Made by a program: the position numbers and the translations under genes
The notes under the pieces: model-generated
Database searches by the model: none
The model's input: the letters and a program-made list of their open reading frames with translations, nothing else
What the model was told of the DNA's origin: nothing
Assembly (NCBI GenBank): GCA_032164245.1
Contig: JAVMKO010000010.1
Span: 24,812,189 to 24,876,188, forward strand
From: Sternotherus odoratus
Lineage: Eukaryota > Chordata > Testudines > Kinosternidae
Direction of reading: 5' to 3'
Length of the DNA stretch: 64,000 nucleotides
Shown here: in pieces, positions 1-15,100 of the stretch
Layout: each line of letters starts with the position of its first letter
Numbering within the stretch: position 1 is the stretch's first letter

Positions 1-279
1 CAAATGCTTATTATTCTCCTTTGAAAATAAACAACATTCATGCCATAAAAGGAAAAACTTAATAGAACACCTGGGCACTATGTTGTTGGCAATTTCTGGT
101 GTAGACACTAAACATGATAGGGTACTAACTTAAGCAATTATATAGAAATCTAAGACATACTGAATCCCAGATGAATTAGAAGGAAGCCACCTAATAAGGA
201 TGAAATAAAACCAACAAATGTTGCACTTAAGCTACACAATAACATGGCAAGAGATGATAAAGGCTGAAAAGTTCTTCAC

Positions 280-442
280 CTGTTCCATTGTGCAAAAGAT
301 GTGTGCATCATCCTGTTGGAAACGCCTGACTCGAGTCAAACCACTCAAAGTCCCTGAGAGTTCATTTCTATGAAGAACCCCAAAGTCTGCAAGTCTAACA
401 GGCATTTCCCTCCAGGAGCGTGGGCGATGAGCAAACATCAAG
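280..442 (-). CDS. TARS3: TARS3 exon 12 (motif 2)
   Basis: 163 nt, phase 2 to 0, acceptor GTCTCTTAG and donor GAACAG|GTGAAG. It encodes [32 protein letters not shown] and motif 2. It is the last TARS3 exon in the window; positions 1-279 are intron. Confidence 0.95.
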
Positions 443-3400
443 CTAAGAGACATAATGAAGTATATTTAGGCAGGAAAACTTATACCCAACATTCTTGGCT
501 TCTTTTATATGGTAATATTCTTCCACAAGGCCCAAGATAAAAGATTAATTTTAAACTAAATCATTTTAGGCCAAAGAAAAAACAAGATAAATATGTTTTC
601 AGTAACATAACACTTCAAGAATATACCAATAATAATTCTCTCCACACTCCTGAAAGGTAGGCAAGTATAGCCACCATTATACAGATGGTGAAAATGAGTC
701 ATAGAAAAAAAGGGACTTGAAAAAGACCACAGAGCCAAATCCCTGTTGTGCCGAAGTTAGAACTCAGTGGTTTCCAGCACCCTGTCCTACTCTCTAGCAA
801 TGAGATCATCCCATCCCTATCCAATGTAAATTTTAAACAAACTGCAAAAAACGAGAGATGCAAATTATATATTTTTCTCTCCTAAACATGTATTTAATAA
901 ACAGGAGCAGAACTGTACTCAAGCTCTCTAAAGATACCCTGGGACAGGCACTGAGGACAGCTGATTGCCCTATAAGGGTTGTCTACTGTACAAGTTTTAC
1001 TATAAGTTAACTTCAGTGTATTACTATATTAATTTCCCTGAGCCTCAAAAACACTACCTTCACAAGTAAGAAGATAGTAAAGATGATACAAACCAATGTC
1101 CTGGACAATTCATGGGCTTAAGGGCAAATGTTTCCTTCTCAACATCAAATGAGAACATGTTTTCACTGTAGTGCTGCCAGTGACCTGATGCTTCCCAGAG
1201 TTTACTGTTGTAGATGTTAGGTGATACTACTTCCGTAAAATTACGCCTGTGATATTCCTCCTAGAAAATAAATCCAAATGGCGATGCCATTCAAAAAAAT
1301 TAAGTTAGTGTGTTTTACATACAATAAACGCCTGATCCTGCAATCCTTACTTACAACAGATCTTTACTGAAGTCAGTGGGATCACTCACATGTGTAAGGG
1401 TTAGATGACAGAGATTAAGTTATAAATGTGTTGGGATTTAATAATTAGAAAAAAAAATTAAGGTCAAATTCTTCCTGCATTTACCCCATACCACCTCACT
1501 AAAGTTTCAGTATATCTCTACACAAGGCACACATTTTTTTGTGTGGGAGAGGCTTAATGCAGTAGTTGGATCAGTAAGAAATCAGGGAAATGTAGGGATG
1601 GAAGGGATCTCAAAATGTGTCATCTGAGCTAAGGCCAGTCTGAAAAAAGCAACCTCTTCAAGAGAAAGGAAAGATGTTTAATTATGTTGATTAGAAATTT
1701 TAAAGACATGCCCACTTACTCGTATAAAATCCATTAGTGTATTATAAAGAAAGGTGCCATTCGGGAGGAAAAAACAGCTTCCTGGACTCAGATCATGGAA
1801 GAAGAAAAGTTCTTGCTCCTGTACAAATAAATGTAGAATTCAGTAAGCCCACATAAATTGTATCCATGAATGTTTTTTCCAGTTCAATCACTATTTTTAA
1901 ATTGAGAATGTTAAGACTCCTTGTTAGAGACAGTGAATGATATTTTTAGAATGTAGCAATAAGAACTACAGAAGAGAACAAGATTAAAAAAGTTGAGAAA
2001 ATAATTTACCAGTAATTCTGTTTTTCAGAAGGCATGTGACACTAGACACCCATCTCTAATCGTGTGACTGACTAATCTCACATTTCCTCAAAATTTTGAC
2101 CCTTTAAAATAGTCTCACCAGCAGGAACAACACTCCTACCAACTAGTGTAGGAAAAAAGTTATTTGGCAGGCATACACCACTCACGGGTGAGATGGCTTA
2201 ATGGCCCAGGATTTTGAGTGAGTAGAAACTCTGTCAAAACCCTGTGCTAAGAATGTGGGCATAAGAGTGGGATCTAGTACTGTACGTTTGTCTTTGGAGA
2301 ACCTCTGTTAGTATTCTATGTATCATGTTACACCAGTTCATCCATTTTTAACTGGGAAAGAAACAAATGTAAACACTTATTGAACAAAAGATCATACTTC
2401 ATATTGAGATTCAGTTTATAAAGGGTTAATAAGTGACCAAGACATTGTAATGCATGGTTACTTTATTGTTATAGAGTCCAACAAGTCAATAAGTGGCTCA
2501 TATAGTTATAACAACTTCTACTGATGTGATTATAACCATCTGTAACACACATAGGACTCATGCCTGGAACATACTTAATGACTTCTACTGATCTTATATT
2601 AGTCCCTTTAAACCTTTATAAATGGAATCCCAATATGAAATGTGATCAAACACAAATCAAGTTTATTATCTGTACAATTCTGACTAGTGTACTGGGTTCC
2701 GAACATAGATAGTCAGGTCCGCAGCTTGAGTTTATAGGCTAGAATTTAGGCAAGGTTGAGTACCAACAAGAGAGGAGAGAGTCAGCTTGGACAAGGCATA
2801 TATAGGATTTATGGAGACTCAGCATGTGTCTACTTCTCAGTAAACAAATTTCAGTTTAATATATTAAGGAGTTCAATTATTCGTTGCACATATGTGTATC
2901 TAAATCATCAAATAGTTGTCGCACACTTTATTTTCTGATTTAGATTTTAGATATTAGGAAATAAATCTGTCATCTGGAAGATTCAGAGAACAAGACTCCT
3001 GTCAGTTTTAATCCCATGCTGATTCAGAAATAAAATCAGGCAACAGAAAAAACTGGATGGATGATATGGCAAGAGAAGGAAAAAATTCTGGAGATTAAAA
3101 TAATTATGTATGGCCTAGCTAGAAAACAACTATAGGAGGGGGCATGTTGGGAGGGGACAAAGGAGAGTTTGAACACCAAGGAGAAAGAACAATTATTTAT
3201 GCGAGGAATACTTGTAGCACCTTAGGGACTAACTAGTTTATTTCAGCATAAGCTTTCGTGGGCTATAGCTCACTTCATCGGATGCATAGAATGAGTCCAT
3301 TCTATGCATCCGATGAAGTGAGCTATAGCCCACGAAAGCTTATGCTTTCCATAGTCCATTCTATGCATCCGATGAAGTGAGCTATAGCCCACGAAAGCTT

Positions 3401-6400
3401 ATGCTGAAATAAACTTGTTAGTCTCTAAGGTGCTACAAGTATTCCTCGCTTTCTTTACGGATACAGACTAACACTGCTACTATTCTTGAAATTATTTATG
3501 GTGGTCCAAGGGAGAATAAATAGGAGTAACAGGATTAAATTAAGCAAAGGAAGATTAATATCAGGAAACAAAAACAAGACCCTTTAGACCATGGAGTAGT
3601 TATAAGGGAAGTAGTGGAAGAAAATCGCCATTAGACAACCCATATGGAATAGAGAGATGGACTAACTGGCCTGACTAGTCATCTCAAATTCCTACGTTTT
3701 TATGATGAAGCATGTATAATATTTGCAATGGCAAAGCCGGTCTCTTAGTTTTGTTAATGGGTCACCCAACTAATTTTAGCCATCATCTGGGGGTGGCTAA
3801 TAGTACTCAGTTTTCAGAGGGTCTTTTGGGGAGAAATAGATCTTGGATCATCGCCAGGACAACCTCCTTTAAGAGTAATAAAAATATCAACAATTTCTAC
3901 CTTTCCAATTTTCCTATGATCCCGATTTCTGGCTTCCTCTTGGAATTTTTCCCATTCCTTCATCATTTTGTTATCAGGGAAGGATATTCCATAGATTCTC
4001 TGCAATGTTTCCATGTCAACCTTTCCTTCCCAATATGTAGAAGAATTCTGATGTTAAAAAAAACACAACATTTTTAAAAACAGCATTATACAAACACAGC
4101 TGCAGAGGAAGAATAAATACTAATACAATCCGATTATCTGACTGCTTCTTGGGAAAGGAATTGTCAAGTCATCCAATATTGGTTTAAAAGACAAAGATAC
4201 TTGCAGTTAAATGTATGCACTGCTTTTTTGTGGGACAGTAACACAGCATGCATAAAAATAAATAATTGTTCTAATCATATATTTGTTGTACTTGGCCACA
4301 TTATTTTAACCTGCATCATGTCATGACATTACAGATAAGTGTAAAGCAACATACTGTAACCTCAAAACATGATGCAATAAGACAGGAGAAAACAGGAGAA
4401 AATGTAAAAATAACTCATCAAATATTCGTGCTGTTTTGAGGATTGAACACTTAATCAGAATATTTAAATACAGCAGCACTACAGATCTCAAGCACAAAGT
4501 TAACTGAATAAAAGGATCTGAATGTTCAAAGGAGATCAAGGACTGACTGCCAAACCAAAATTAACAGTTGCCAGTAAGGGTATGTCTTCACTACAGGAGT
4601 AGGTCGATTTCCCTTAATTCGATTTTCTAAAGTCTACTTTAGAAAATCGAATCAGTGTCCCCACCAGGACAGCAGGTCGACAGTGGTCGACACTGTCTGT
4701 CCTTAAACTTTTTGCAGGGGTCGACATAGCCCGCATTGCACTGTGGGTAGGAAGCCCACAGTGCCGGGAGTGCTGGACCCCCCTGCCCGCCCGAGCAGCC
4801 CCGCGCCAGACACCCCCGCCCCCCCGAGCAGCCCCACACCGGACCCTCCCCCCCCCCGGCACGGGGCTGCTCGGGCGGGCGGGAGGGTCCAGCGCGGGGC
4901 TGCTTGGAGGTTTAAAGTCAGATGCCTCTTCACTACATCACAATCGACCTAGAGAGGTCGATTTTAGCACTACTTCTCTCGTCAGGCAGGAATTATAAAG
5001 TCAATTTTGAGGGCCCTTTAAAATCTACTTTAAGGGCATGCGTGTGAAGACAGGTACATGTTTGTTTATTTCGACTTAATGTCGTTAAAGTCGATGTTAA
5101 GTCGTAGTGAAGACATGCCCAAATTTATATTACCTAATTACAAGAAGCATCTGCACAAGTTAATTGTGGTTCTTTTGTGCAGAATGTCACTTTAAAGAAG
5201 CAGTACTTTCAGGTACAGAGAGCTAAGGCAGCATTAGCAGTCCTGTAAGCCCCATGCTTTGAGGGGCCTGGAAACCTGAAGGATTCTCAGTTTTCATTTA
5301 CAAAAATAAGTTTCTAGACTGTCTCCTTGAAAAGAAAGCCTTGAAAACATGGAAAAATATAAAAGATGCTGGTCACCGATATTTTCCTACAGGTTACACA
5401 TTTATAGTCCCCTTCAAGCCACCTAGGGCAAGTATTCCAGGTTTGGAAAAAATATAAAACTACAGGTCCTGTGGTCACCCACTCTACAAGGAACTTGTAA
5501 TGTGTGGGGAAGACAAGCTCAACAGTGTGCTCACTGGGGGGCTTGACAAAGGGTGTGGGGATAACATGTGGTAGCAGGCCAGGGGTGGTCTTGAGATGCA
5601 TCTGTGTCAGTTTCATCGGCTCAGCTGGCCAGCAGCTGGCCAAGTTAATGGGATCTAAAAATAAAGACAGAGCAAAATGTTTTCTGTACCAATAAACATG
5701 GATGTTCCCTTACTTTGCAAACAAATGGCTACCGTAATAATCTATAAAAATGAGTTGATCCTGTTCATTTACACCACTACAGAGCTGAGTGCAATCAGGA
5801 TGGACAAGAGTCAGTTAATTTTTGGGGGGCAGGGAGGACAGAAAGAGGGTAATCAGTAATTTTATTTGGGGTGAACGTACGGGGGGAAAGTTAAGGATGG
5901 TTTCAATGGTGCCACAATTGAGAGAGAAAAAAAAAAGGCACTGTAGTCCCCAGTCTATGGCATCTCAGGGAGTGGAGAGGGAACAAACACAAAAACCCTC
6001 TAATACACACAGCAGCATAATTCAATCTTGCCCCTGCTCTCAAAAGCTTTGAAAGCTTATCAATTTCTACTCTTACCTTAAAAATCTTTAAGGCTTTAAT
6101 TTTTCCAGTGTGTCTCACATGTGGGCCCCTGCAGAGATCAATCAATGGACCACACCTACAACAAAATAATTCAGACACAAACCATTTTATTCCTAAAATT
6201 TCACACTTTAAAATATAGTCAGTAATAGATGTATGCTAGTCATCATGCCACATTAACAAATTTATTTAAGCATAAGCTTTCGTAGGCTACAGCCCACTTC
6301 AGCAGATGCATAGAATGGAATACACAGTAGGAAGATTTTATATTATATATTTATATACACACACACACCATGAAAAGGTGGAAGTTGCCATACCAATTCT

Positions 6401-9400
6401 AAGAGGCTATTTAATTAAGATGAGCTATTATCAGCAGAAGAAATAGTTATAATCAAGATGACCCATATCAAACAGATGACAAGAAGGTATGAGGATACTT
6501 AACATGGGGAAATAGATTCAATTAGTGTAATGACCCAGCAATTCCCAGTCTCTATTTAACCCTTTATGCATCCGATGAAGTGGGCTATAGCCTACGAAAG
6601 TTTATGCTTAAATAAATGTGTTAGTCTCTAAGGTGCCACAAGTACTCCTGTTCTTTTTATTGATTTCAGTGGGACTGTTCATATGCTTAAAGATAAGTAC
6701 ATACACAAGTACAGTAAAACCTCGATATAACGGACTAATTCAGGCGAGGGGGTGTCCGTTAAAGCCGAAAGTCCCTTATTTAATATTTTTTTTAAATTAT
6801 TAAACGACACCCCCTCGCCCGAATTAGTCCGCTATACCGAAGTTTTACTTGGCAGCTGGGAGCCGTGAGTAAGCCCGCCCGGTGGCAGCCAGCAGCCCGC
6901 CCGCCCGGTTCCCCGGCTGCTGGGACCCGGGCGGGAACCGTCAGCCCGCCCGCCCAGGTCTCGGCTGCTGGGACCCGGGTGGCAGCTAGCAGCCCGCCCT
7001 CCCGGGTCCCCGCTGCTGGGACCCGGGCAGCAGCTAGCAGCCTGCCCGCCCAGGTCCCCGGCTGCTGGGACCCGGGCGGGAGCCGTCAGCCCGCCGCTAC
7101 TTTGGGGTTTCCCCCCCGCCCCTTGCCAGCCGGGGTCCTGCCTCCTGCCCCAGTCTGCTCCCACTGTCAGCCTGGGTTCCCTGCACCCAGGCTGTCAGCG
7201 GGAGCCGAATGGGGCAGGTGGCAGGAACCTGGGGGAGAGAGCCCAAAGCGGCGGCAGGCTCAGCACTCAGCCTGCTGCTGCTTTAGGCTTTCCCCCCAGG
7301 GTCCTGCCAGCCGGGGTCTCAGCCCGCTGCCAGCCGGGGTTTCCTACACCCAGGCTGGAAGCAGGCTGAGACCCCAGCTCATAAGGGGCCAGTGGGAGAA
7401 GCCCCAAAGCAGCGGCAGGCTAAGGCCGAGCCCGCCGCCGCTTTGGGGCTTCCCTATCGACCCGTTTAGACATCCTGGTTAATCCGCAGCCCGGTTAACC
7501 CGTGCCCAGATAATCGGGAGTCTACTGTAACAGTGAATTAACAACAAAAAAATAACCTGTTAATTTAATTATAAGCAAATCTTGGTTAAAAGCATTTTAA
7601 AATTAGCAGGGTGTTAATTTTCACATATGACATACGGACCAGAAATTTTGTCCGTTAAATCCGAAGTCTGTTAAATCGAGGTCCGCAAAAATCGAGGGTT
7701 TACTGTACAGTGCATAGTTATTTAAGCAATGAAATAATATATGTATTCTTGTATATTTTTACCTGTATACTGTGGTAGTTGGCGTGTTAACTTTCTCATT
7801 CAGGATACGACATTTAAACTTATTATACTACATGGGGGAGGGAAAAAAAAAACAAAAACACAGATATCTGGAATTAGAACTTTATTAACAATCAGCTAGG
7901 ACAACAACATTCTAGTATAATGGTAGTACTCATATCTGGGTCATTAGAAGGCACTAAAACTACTAACGAATGACATAATCACACATAGCAGAGAAAGCCT
8001 GACGTTCCTTCCAGAAGATACAGGGTTATAAAACATACAGGTCAGACAGGACAATCAGACAGATAGAGCTAATCTGTCTGGGTATATGCTGATTAGATGT
8101 AGCATCTTTTCATCAACTACCTCAAAGTGCTTTTACAAAATATTAAAAACAACATAATTCTACCAAGAGACTGGTAATTAATACCCATTGTGCAGATGGA
8201 TAAAGAAAAAGTCGTAAATCATAATATTATCCAAATGAATCAAAATTCTATTTTAAAAATCATTTTACATGCTCATTTATCCAAGTAATAGCTCCAATAG
8301 TAGCTCCAAAAAATTACCTTAAACATATCTAGTAGGATCTCCTTACTGATTTCTAGTCTTTCAAAAGGCTGCTTCTCTTTTATGATATTTTTACACGTGT
8401 TCTCCAATGTAGGGAATTCTGTACTAGATATACCTCTAAACAAAAATTTGGAGAAAAGTTACTATATTTTTAATAATAAAAAAAGTTTACTAGGACAATA
8501 TTACCCTCAAATGCCACAGGGAACCCTATCATTTACTTCCTTTTTTGTATGGAGACTAGACTCCTTTGATTTAATCACTACAAGGGTTCCTTTAGTTTAA
8601 TATGACTATGCATTCAGGGCCCCATCCTGCAAACACTTATGCATGTTTTTAACTACTACAGCGAGTAGTCCCATTGAAATCAATAATAAAGTTAAGCATG
8701 TGCCCAAGTGTATGCAGGATGGGGGCCTCACAAGAATATACAGTAGACTCTCTATTATCCAGTACTGGATTAACCAGAATGTCAAAAAAAATATATATAT
8801 ATGCTCGTAGGGCTGGCTCTGGCTTTGCTGCCGCCCCAAGCACACACAAAAAAAACCCCACCAGGGCACAGGGCAGTCACTGAATCAACACCCCCTCCCC
8901 CTGGCACAGGGTGGCTGGTGAACCAACCCCCTCTCCCCATATTTCCTATGGATGGTGATTATCCAGGATTTTATTAACCAGAATTAATTTTTTTCCTATC
9001 ATCTTGGATAATTGAGAGTCTACTGTATACAGTTATATAAAATTGTCCTATTTATTTTTACTGATCCCATCTCCATGACACCAGAGTACATTAGGATGTG
9101 TTTGCCTGGGGATAAAAGCCTCGCAGCATGGCCATGGCAAGCACAGGTCAGCTGGCTCAGACTGTAGTGCCAAAAAATTGCTGTATAGATGTTCGTGTTT
9201 GGCTGGAGCCCAAACTCTGAGACCCTTCCCCTTCATAGGGTCCCAGAGACCAAATGTCTATACTACAATTTCTCAGTCCCAAGAGATCTAAGCACCTGAC
9301 ATTTAGTCAGGATTTAAAAAAAAAAAAATCACTCAACTCCTGTCAAATACATGGAAGAAAAACAGTTTTCTGTGCAAAAGATTCAACACTATCCCCGCTT

Positions 9401-12152
9401 CAGATGAGGATTGAGAAAACAGACACTTCAGTTCTTCCAACTTTTAGAGACACTTCAGGAAAGAACAGGGAAGACGTTGATATTCATGACATTTCCAAGC
9501 TTAGACAAAACAAGGAGAAAAACCATTTAGGCCAACTTTATATGTAAAGGGAGTAGAAAAGGCACAGGCAAAAAAAATAAATTTTTTTTTAAATTATTCT
9601 TTACTATCGACGTTTAACGACACATGGGCCAGCACTGAAAAGCTGCATGTGGCCCAAGTCAGCTGAAGAGACATCCTATTGGCTGATTTCAGGTTCTCGG
9701 TTTTCCCAACTATGTATAGACACTGGAGAGACAGAAAGCAGACAGAACTATATAACTGCAAACAAAAATTAGACAGGGTAAACACCTAAGTAACTTGGGA
9801 GCAGAAGTCCCATTTTCAAACGTGACATAAGAGATGAAGTTTAATTGAAAGTCATTGAAGACTTGGCACTTAAGTGTCTTATCACTTTTGAAAATGAGAT
9901 TTCATGATCCTAAGTCCCTTAGGCACCTTAGAAAGTTTTATCCCAAAGTTCTACTTTCTTTCCCAAAACATTCAGTAACTGTAAGTCTTGAGGAGGAGTC
10001 TGATAGGAAGAAACTTCAGAAATAACTATTTTTTCAAAAAACTGGACATGGAGAAGACTAACCTGTCAGTTTTAAAATAAAAAAATGCATCCACTTTACA
10101 GGCATGTCGCAAAACAAAAAACAAAAAAAAAGGGAAAACTAAAAATATTAAAAAAACCTGTCTTTAGAGCAGGAGATTTCACCCGCCATTGAAGTCAATG
10201 GGGTTTGGCTATACGCGGTTTCCGCTTTATGCGGAAACCGCGGAACCGAACCCTCGTGTAAAATGCAACATGCCTGTACTTTCTTTTTAATATGCTGTAA
10301 AAACCTGATTCAGTATAATTAAGCCATAAGTACTAAAGCCAAAACGTTTACAGACATCTGACATTTTACCTGTCTTCAATGTACATATCATAATAAAATC
10401 CATTCTCAATAGGCGGCCCATAGCACAAACAACCTCCATAATAACTTTCCATGGCCTCTCCAAGGATGTGAGCACTTGAATGCCAGTAAACCTATAAATG
10501 AATAATAAAGTCAGAAAAGCAGGTCACGGGACAAATGACTTCTTGGTGTTGCATATTTTTTAAAAAAGCAAGGCATTTCTATCAACAAGAATGTTGAGAT
10601 GAAGCCACGATATTTAAATAGTAAGAAGGAAATGCTGTTTCTGTCTTTACTTCTACTTTGTTAGATGATAAATGTAGATTCAAATAATTGTATCTGATAA
10701 ATGCTGGTTCAACAACATGATGGTAGCTGTATCACTGTGGTCCTGTTTTATTCTAGTTTGCTTAGTGATTGGATCTCTGGTATGATTCAGCCACAACTAA
10801 CTTTTGTATTTTGTTCATTTATAAATAGGCTGATTTCTGGCCAGCTAAACTTGAATTTATACTCAAATAATGATCACATACACAGAAGTCTGACTATTAT
10901 AAATGCCATTGTGCACATTATCTGAAGACATTTGCTAGAGACACTTATGCAGTGACAAGTTTTTTAGCTTTTGAACTGCTTTGAATTTAGGCTTCAATCC
11001 TACAAAGACTTATTCACAGACTTACCTTTATGCACTGTGATTAGTTCTATATGGCAATCAATGAGACTATTCACAGTGCATAAACTTAAGCACTTTCTTA
11101 AATTTTTGCAGAATTGGGGCCTTCAGCCCCTAGCCCACAATAAAACTTTATGCACACGCATAGTTTCACTGAGTGTGATACACACATCTGAAGTTACTGA
11201 AGTGTTGCAGGTCAAATTCTGTATCAGGATGAGATTTCTGTATAAAGTCTAAGATTCCCCATGTTAACACATTTAGGACCTGATCTTTTGAGATGTTGAG
11301 CAACCATAACTACCACTGTTCTCCCAGGATCAAAACCTTAGATGCTTCATCCACAACATATATTAGAGACATTTTTAAAACACCAAACTACTTTTAACTT
11401 AACATACAAACCTAGGTACTACTAATGTTCAGGATTTTTATTAAAAAATAAAATCAAGATAATAAAAGGGAGATTTCTTTTCAAGATATTAGTTTCTTTA
11501 ATCAAGAAAAATCAAGAGATTGTTTACTTACTGCCTGAGCTTCCTCATTATCAAATGTAAGCAGCTCCAACGAACAATCTCCCTCCAATGGACGATCCAG
11601 ATCCCACAATTCACCATTCACTTTGGCTATTACTGCATTATCAGCCAGTCCTCGACTAATGAATAAAAACAACAACATATGTATCAAAAGCATATTGGGC
11701 CAAATTTTTAAAAGGAATTTAGGTGCCCAGGTGTTCCTGAAAATCCTACTAGACACTTACCTACATTTTTAGGCACCTGAATAACCTTCCAAATCTGGCC
11801 CTTTGGCCTCTATAGACTTTTAAAACATTTTCAAACTGGTTCACTTTTGAGTTACAGACTGTAAACCCTATGACTACTTTCTCTCTCCTGAAGGAAGAAT
11901 TTGGGGGTTAAGGGAGGATGGGAACTCTGTTTACTGAATAATAATCCCATGTTCTATCATTATTTAGGATTGACTTTCAAGCATCAGAGTTAATTGCTGA
12001 CAGCTTCATTGGATTGTAAAGTTTGAAGAAACCATTATGATCATTGTGTCTGATAACCTGTATAACAAAGGCCAAAGAACCACACCTAGTGATTTCTGTA
12101 TTAAGTCCAAGACCTGTATCAATGCTTCCACAATGACAGCAAGGCAAAGGAA

Positions 12153-12192
<40 letters not shown>

Positions 12193-15100
12193 ATCCACTC
12201 AGTGACTAGCTCCAAAGGAGGGGTGGGGGGAGGGGAAAAATTAACAAACCCACTATCTATTAAAACATGTTTACACCTGCAGTTTACCTAATTCCTGCAG
12301 CCAATTCATATGGTGTCGTTTTCCAAGATCCCCCTTCAATGACTTTACCATCCATCAGAATCACTTTGATACACTTGCTCTGACTGGCTGCTCTGTAAGC
12401 AAGCAAGGCATCATGCTCTTTTTTCAGGGTTTCATAAAGCTTCAGCCTGTCTTCTATGAAACTTGGTTCACACTGCAGCTGTAAGAATCACACACAGCTG
12501 TCACAAAACTATTTTTAAAGAAGAACACAAGCAGGGGAGGTTAATTTACTATGTGTCTAGCACAATGAGGTTCTGATCTCCGTTGGCGTCTTCAGGTGCT
12601 TCTGAAACATAAATACATACATACATTCATAAATGGGGTGGAGCAGTCCAGAGGCACCACAGGTGCTGGGGGAGGTGGTCTGGGACCTCCACTGGTGCTG
12701 GAGAGGAGGGTTGGTGGGACTGGCAGGCACCCTATCCAGCTCCTCATATCCCTGCAGCTCGTTGGCAGTGAAGGTGCTGGGGCCGCCGCATGCTGCTCCC
12801 GCCAAAAAAGCAGCTGCAAAGCTCCCAGTGATCAGGAACTGCAGCCAATGGGAGCTGCAGGGGCAGGGCCTGAGGGCATACGCAGTGCGCAGAGCCCCCT
12901 GGACCTTCTGCCTACAAACTGCATGGCCATGCCAGTGGGAGCCAGGGAGCCCTCCGCTCTGAGGTAAGCATCCCCTTAACCCTTCAGGCCCTGAGCCAGC
13001 ACCAGCAGCTGCAGAAGTCACGGAATCCATGACAGACTTGCAGCCTTCCTTATGAGGCACTAGGTGTGACAAAGGGGAGGATCAGCTCTGAACCTAGCAA
13101 AGACTTTTCTTTTGTGCACTATAAAATATCTGCTTACCTCATTATTAAGCCCATTCACAACTTCGTTTTCTTTTTTCTTCTCCTTTTTATTCTTATTTTG
13201 GGCACCAGTCAGGCCTGCTTTGGAGGTATTCTTAAAAATAAATAAAAGTTATACCACTATGTTTACTGGGACATTCCATAGCAGGCACATGATTTAGATA
13301 GATATACAGCAATGAAAGAATATTCAGAAAAGGGACAAAGTCTGCTGATGGACTACAGAAGTCATGGGATATATCCTATCAAAAGAAACTGAAAGACTTT
13401 TTGTAACAAATAAATAAAAACCGTGCTGATCTATACAGAGAGGTAGCCGTGATAGTCTGGAATAGCAGAGGTAACAAAGAGTCCTGTGGTAGTCTTTAAG
13501 GTGCCACAGGACTCTTTGTTACCTCTGATCTATACAATACATGTCCACTGGTCCAGGAAAATAACAGGCCCAGTGTTCAAGAGATAGAATCTTTACAAAT
13601 CCTCTGGAATTTTCTCACTTCTACAACATAGCAACAAAATCCTTACTGGAAAAAGACAGGAGTACAAAAAGCCTGAAGAGCAACAAAATCAGGCTTTGGT
13701 GAGAAAACAAAAGAAACCAGTTCCACACACAGACCACACGGAAAACAAGATAACTATAGAGAGGTACTGTGGTCCAGAATATAAGGTAATGGATTTATGC
13801 TCAGCACAAGGGCTTTATTTCAAGCTCTGCTACTGACTTGCTGTGTGACCTTGAACTAGTCATTTCATCTCCCTGCATCTATTTTCCCTCCCGTCTGCTA
13901 GTGTGTTTTAGACTGTAAACCTTTTGGGATTGAGTGCAGTCTATTACTACATGTTTGGACAGCAAAGCTCTGATGTCGGCTGAGGCCTCTGGACACCTAA
14001 TTTGATCACTTAATCATAAACAGAGAAAGACATCAATGAGGTAACTAGGTTGTAACCTTTTTAAGGCTCTATATTTCAAGTCCATCTGGACATTCATGGA
14101 GAGCTAGTACAGCTATTTGAGCTCCTGTGTAATCTGCTCTCTGCAACAACACAAATGGATTGCTATAGTCTGTCCCTGCTGAAGTCTGAGTGATTGTAAA
14201 GGATAAGTGCATGAAGAACATATTGCAATAACTCAGTCTCAGAATCACAGAAATGTGAATCACTCTGGCAAGGTCCTTATCCTAAAGGAGTCACTGACTC
14301 TGGTATCAACAATAATTGGCAACTACTGCTACCTGAGGATGAAGAATCATGCAGGGCAGCCAATAGGTCATACAAATTGTGAACCTGAACAAAAGGCAGG
14401 TAAACTCTAGTAGAGGGAAGGGTCTTGCAGAAGAATGGAGAGGAGTGGGAGCAAGTAATGGCAGACTGACAAAGTAAGTGGTCAAGGGCAGTGCAGGGAT
14501 GTGATGAGTGTGGGGTCAGCAAAGCAACATCCTGGTAAGAAGCAGCTGTAAACTCAGGAAATCTAATTAACAAGCATATATTAGTTTGTAAACAGGATAA
14601 TCTGTAATAATTTATATACTCACTGCTTGGCCATACATAACCTCCAGCCATGGAGAAGGGATAAAAACCTCTGTGAGGGACTCCAATGCCGGAGTCTCAC
14701 CTGATCAGCTATCCCGGGCTGTCAGAGGATCCCCATCATAACCCCTCCACACATCCCTGGGGCTCCTCGCGCTGATTGGAGTGTAAATTTCCCCTCTGCC
14801 TATGCTTAAGTAAACTGTCATTTCTACCTCTTACAGCAGACTGAGTGTCGTTCTTTCCTTGGTACCCAAACATTGTGCTCGGATCTGCCCAAGCCCAATT
14901 CCTTTCCAGTACAACTCTCCTTATGGATACAGCTTGTATCAACACTTACCACTTATTCTAACCCCAACTCTACTTCAATTGAGTAGCAGATAGTTTGCCC
15001 TAATCCAGCAAGGCATTTCACCAGTTTGCTGAACAATGATTCTTAGCACCCCTATAGCACCTCATGTTTTCAAGGCATGGAACAGACCACAAACACTAAG

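Noticed and set aside
6865..7482. 205-codon open frame, Pro/Ala/Gly-rich
   Set aside because: It lies entirely in the GC-rich minisatellite of a Tigger-type element; both strands are open and composition explains it.
12557..13072. 171-codon minus-strand frame in the TARS3 intron
   Set aside because: It sits in a GC-rich interspersed repeat with open frames on both strands and no acceptor/donor fitting TARS3 phases.
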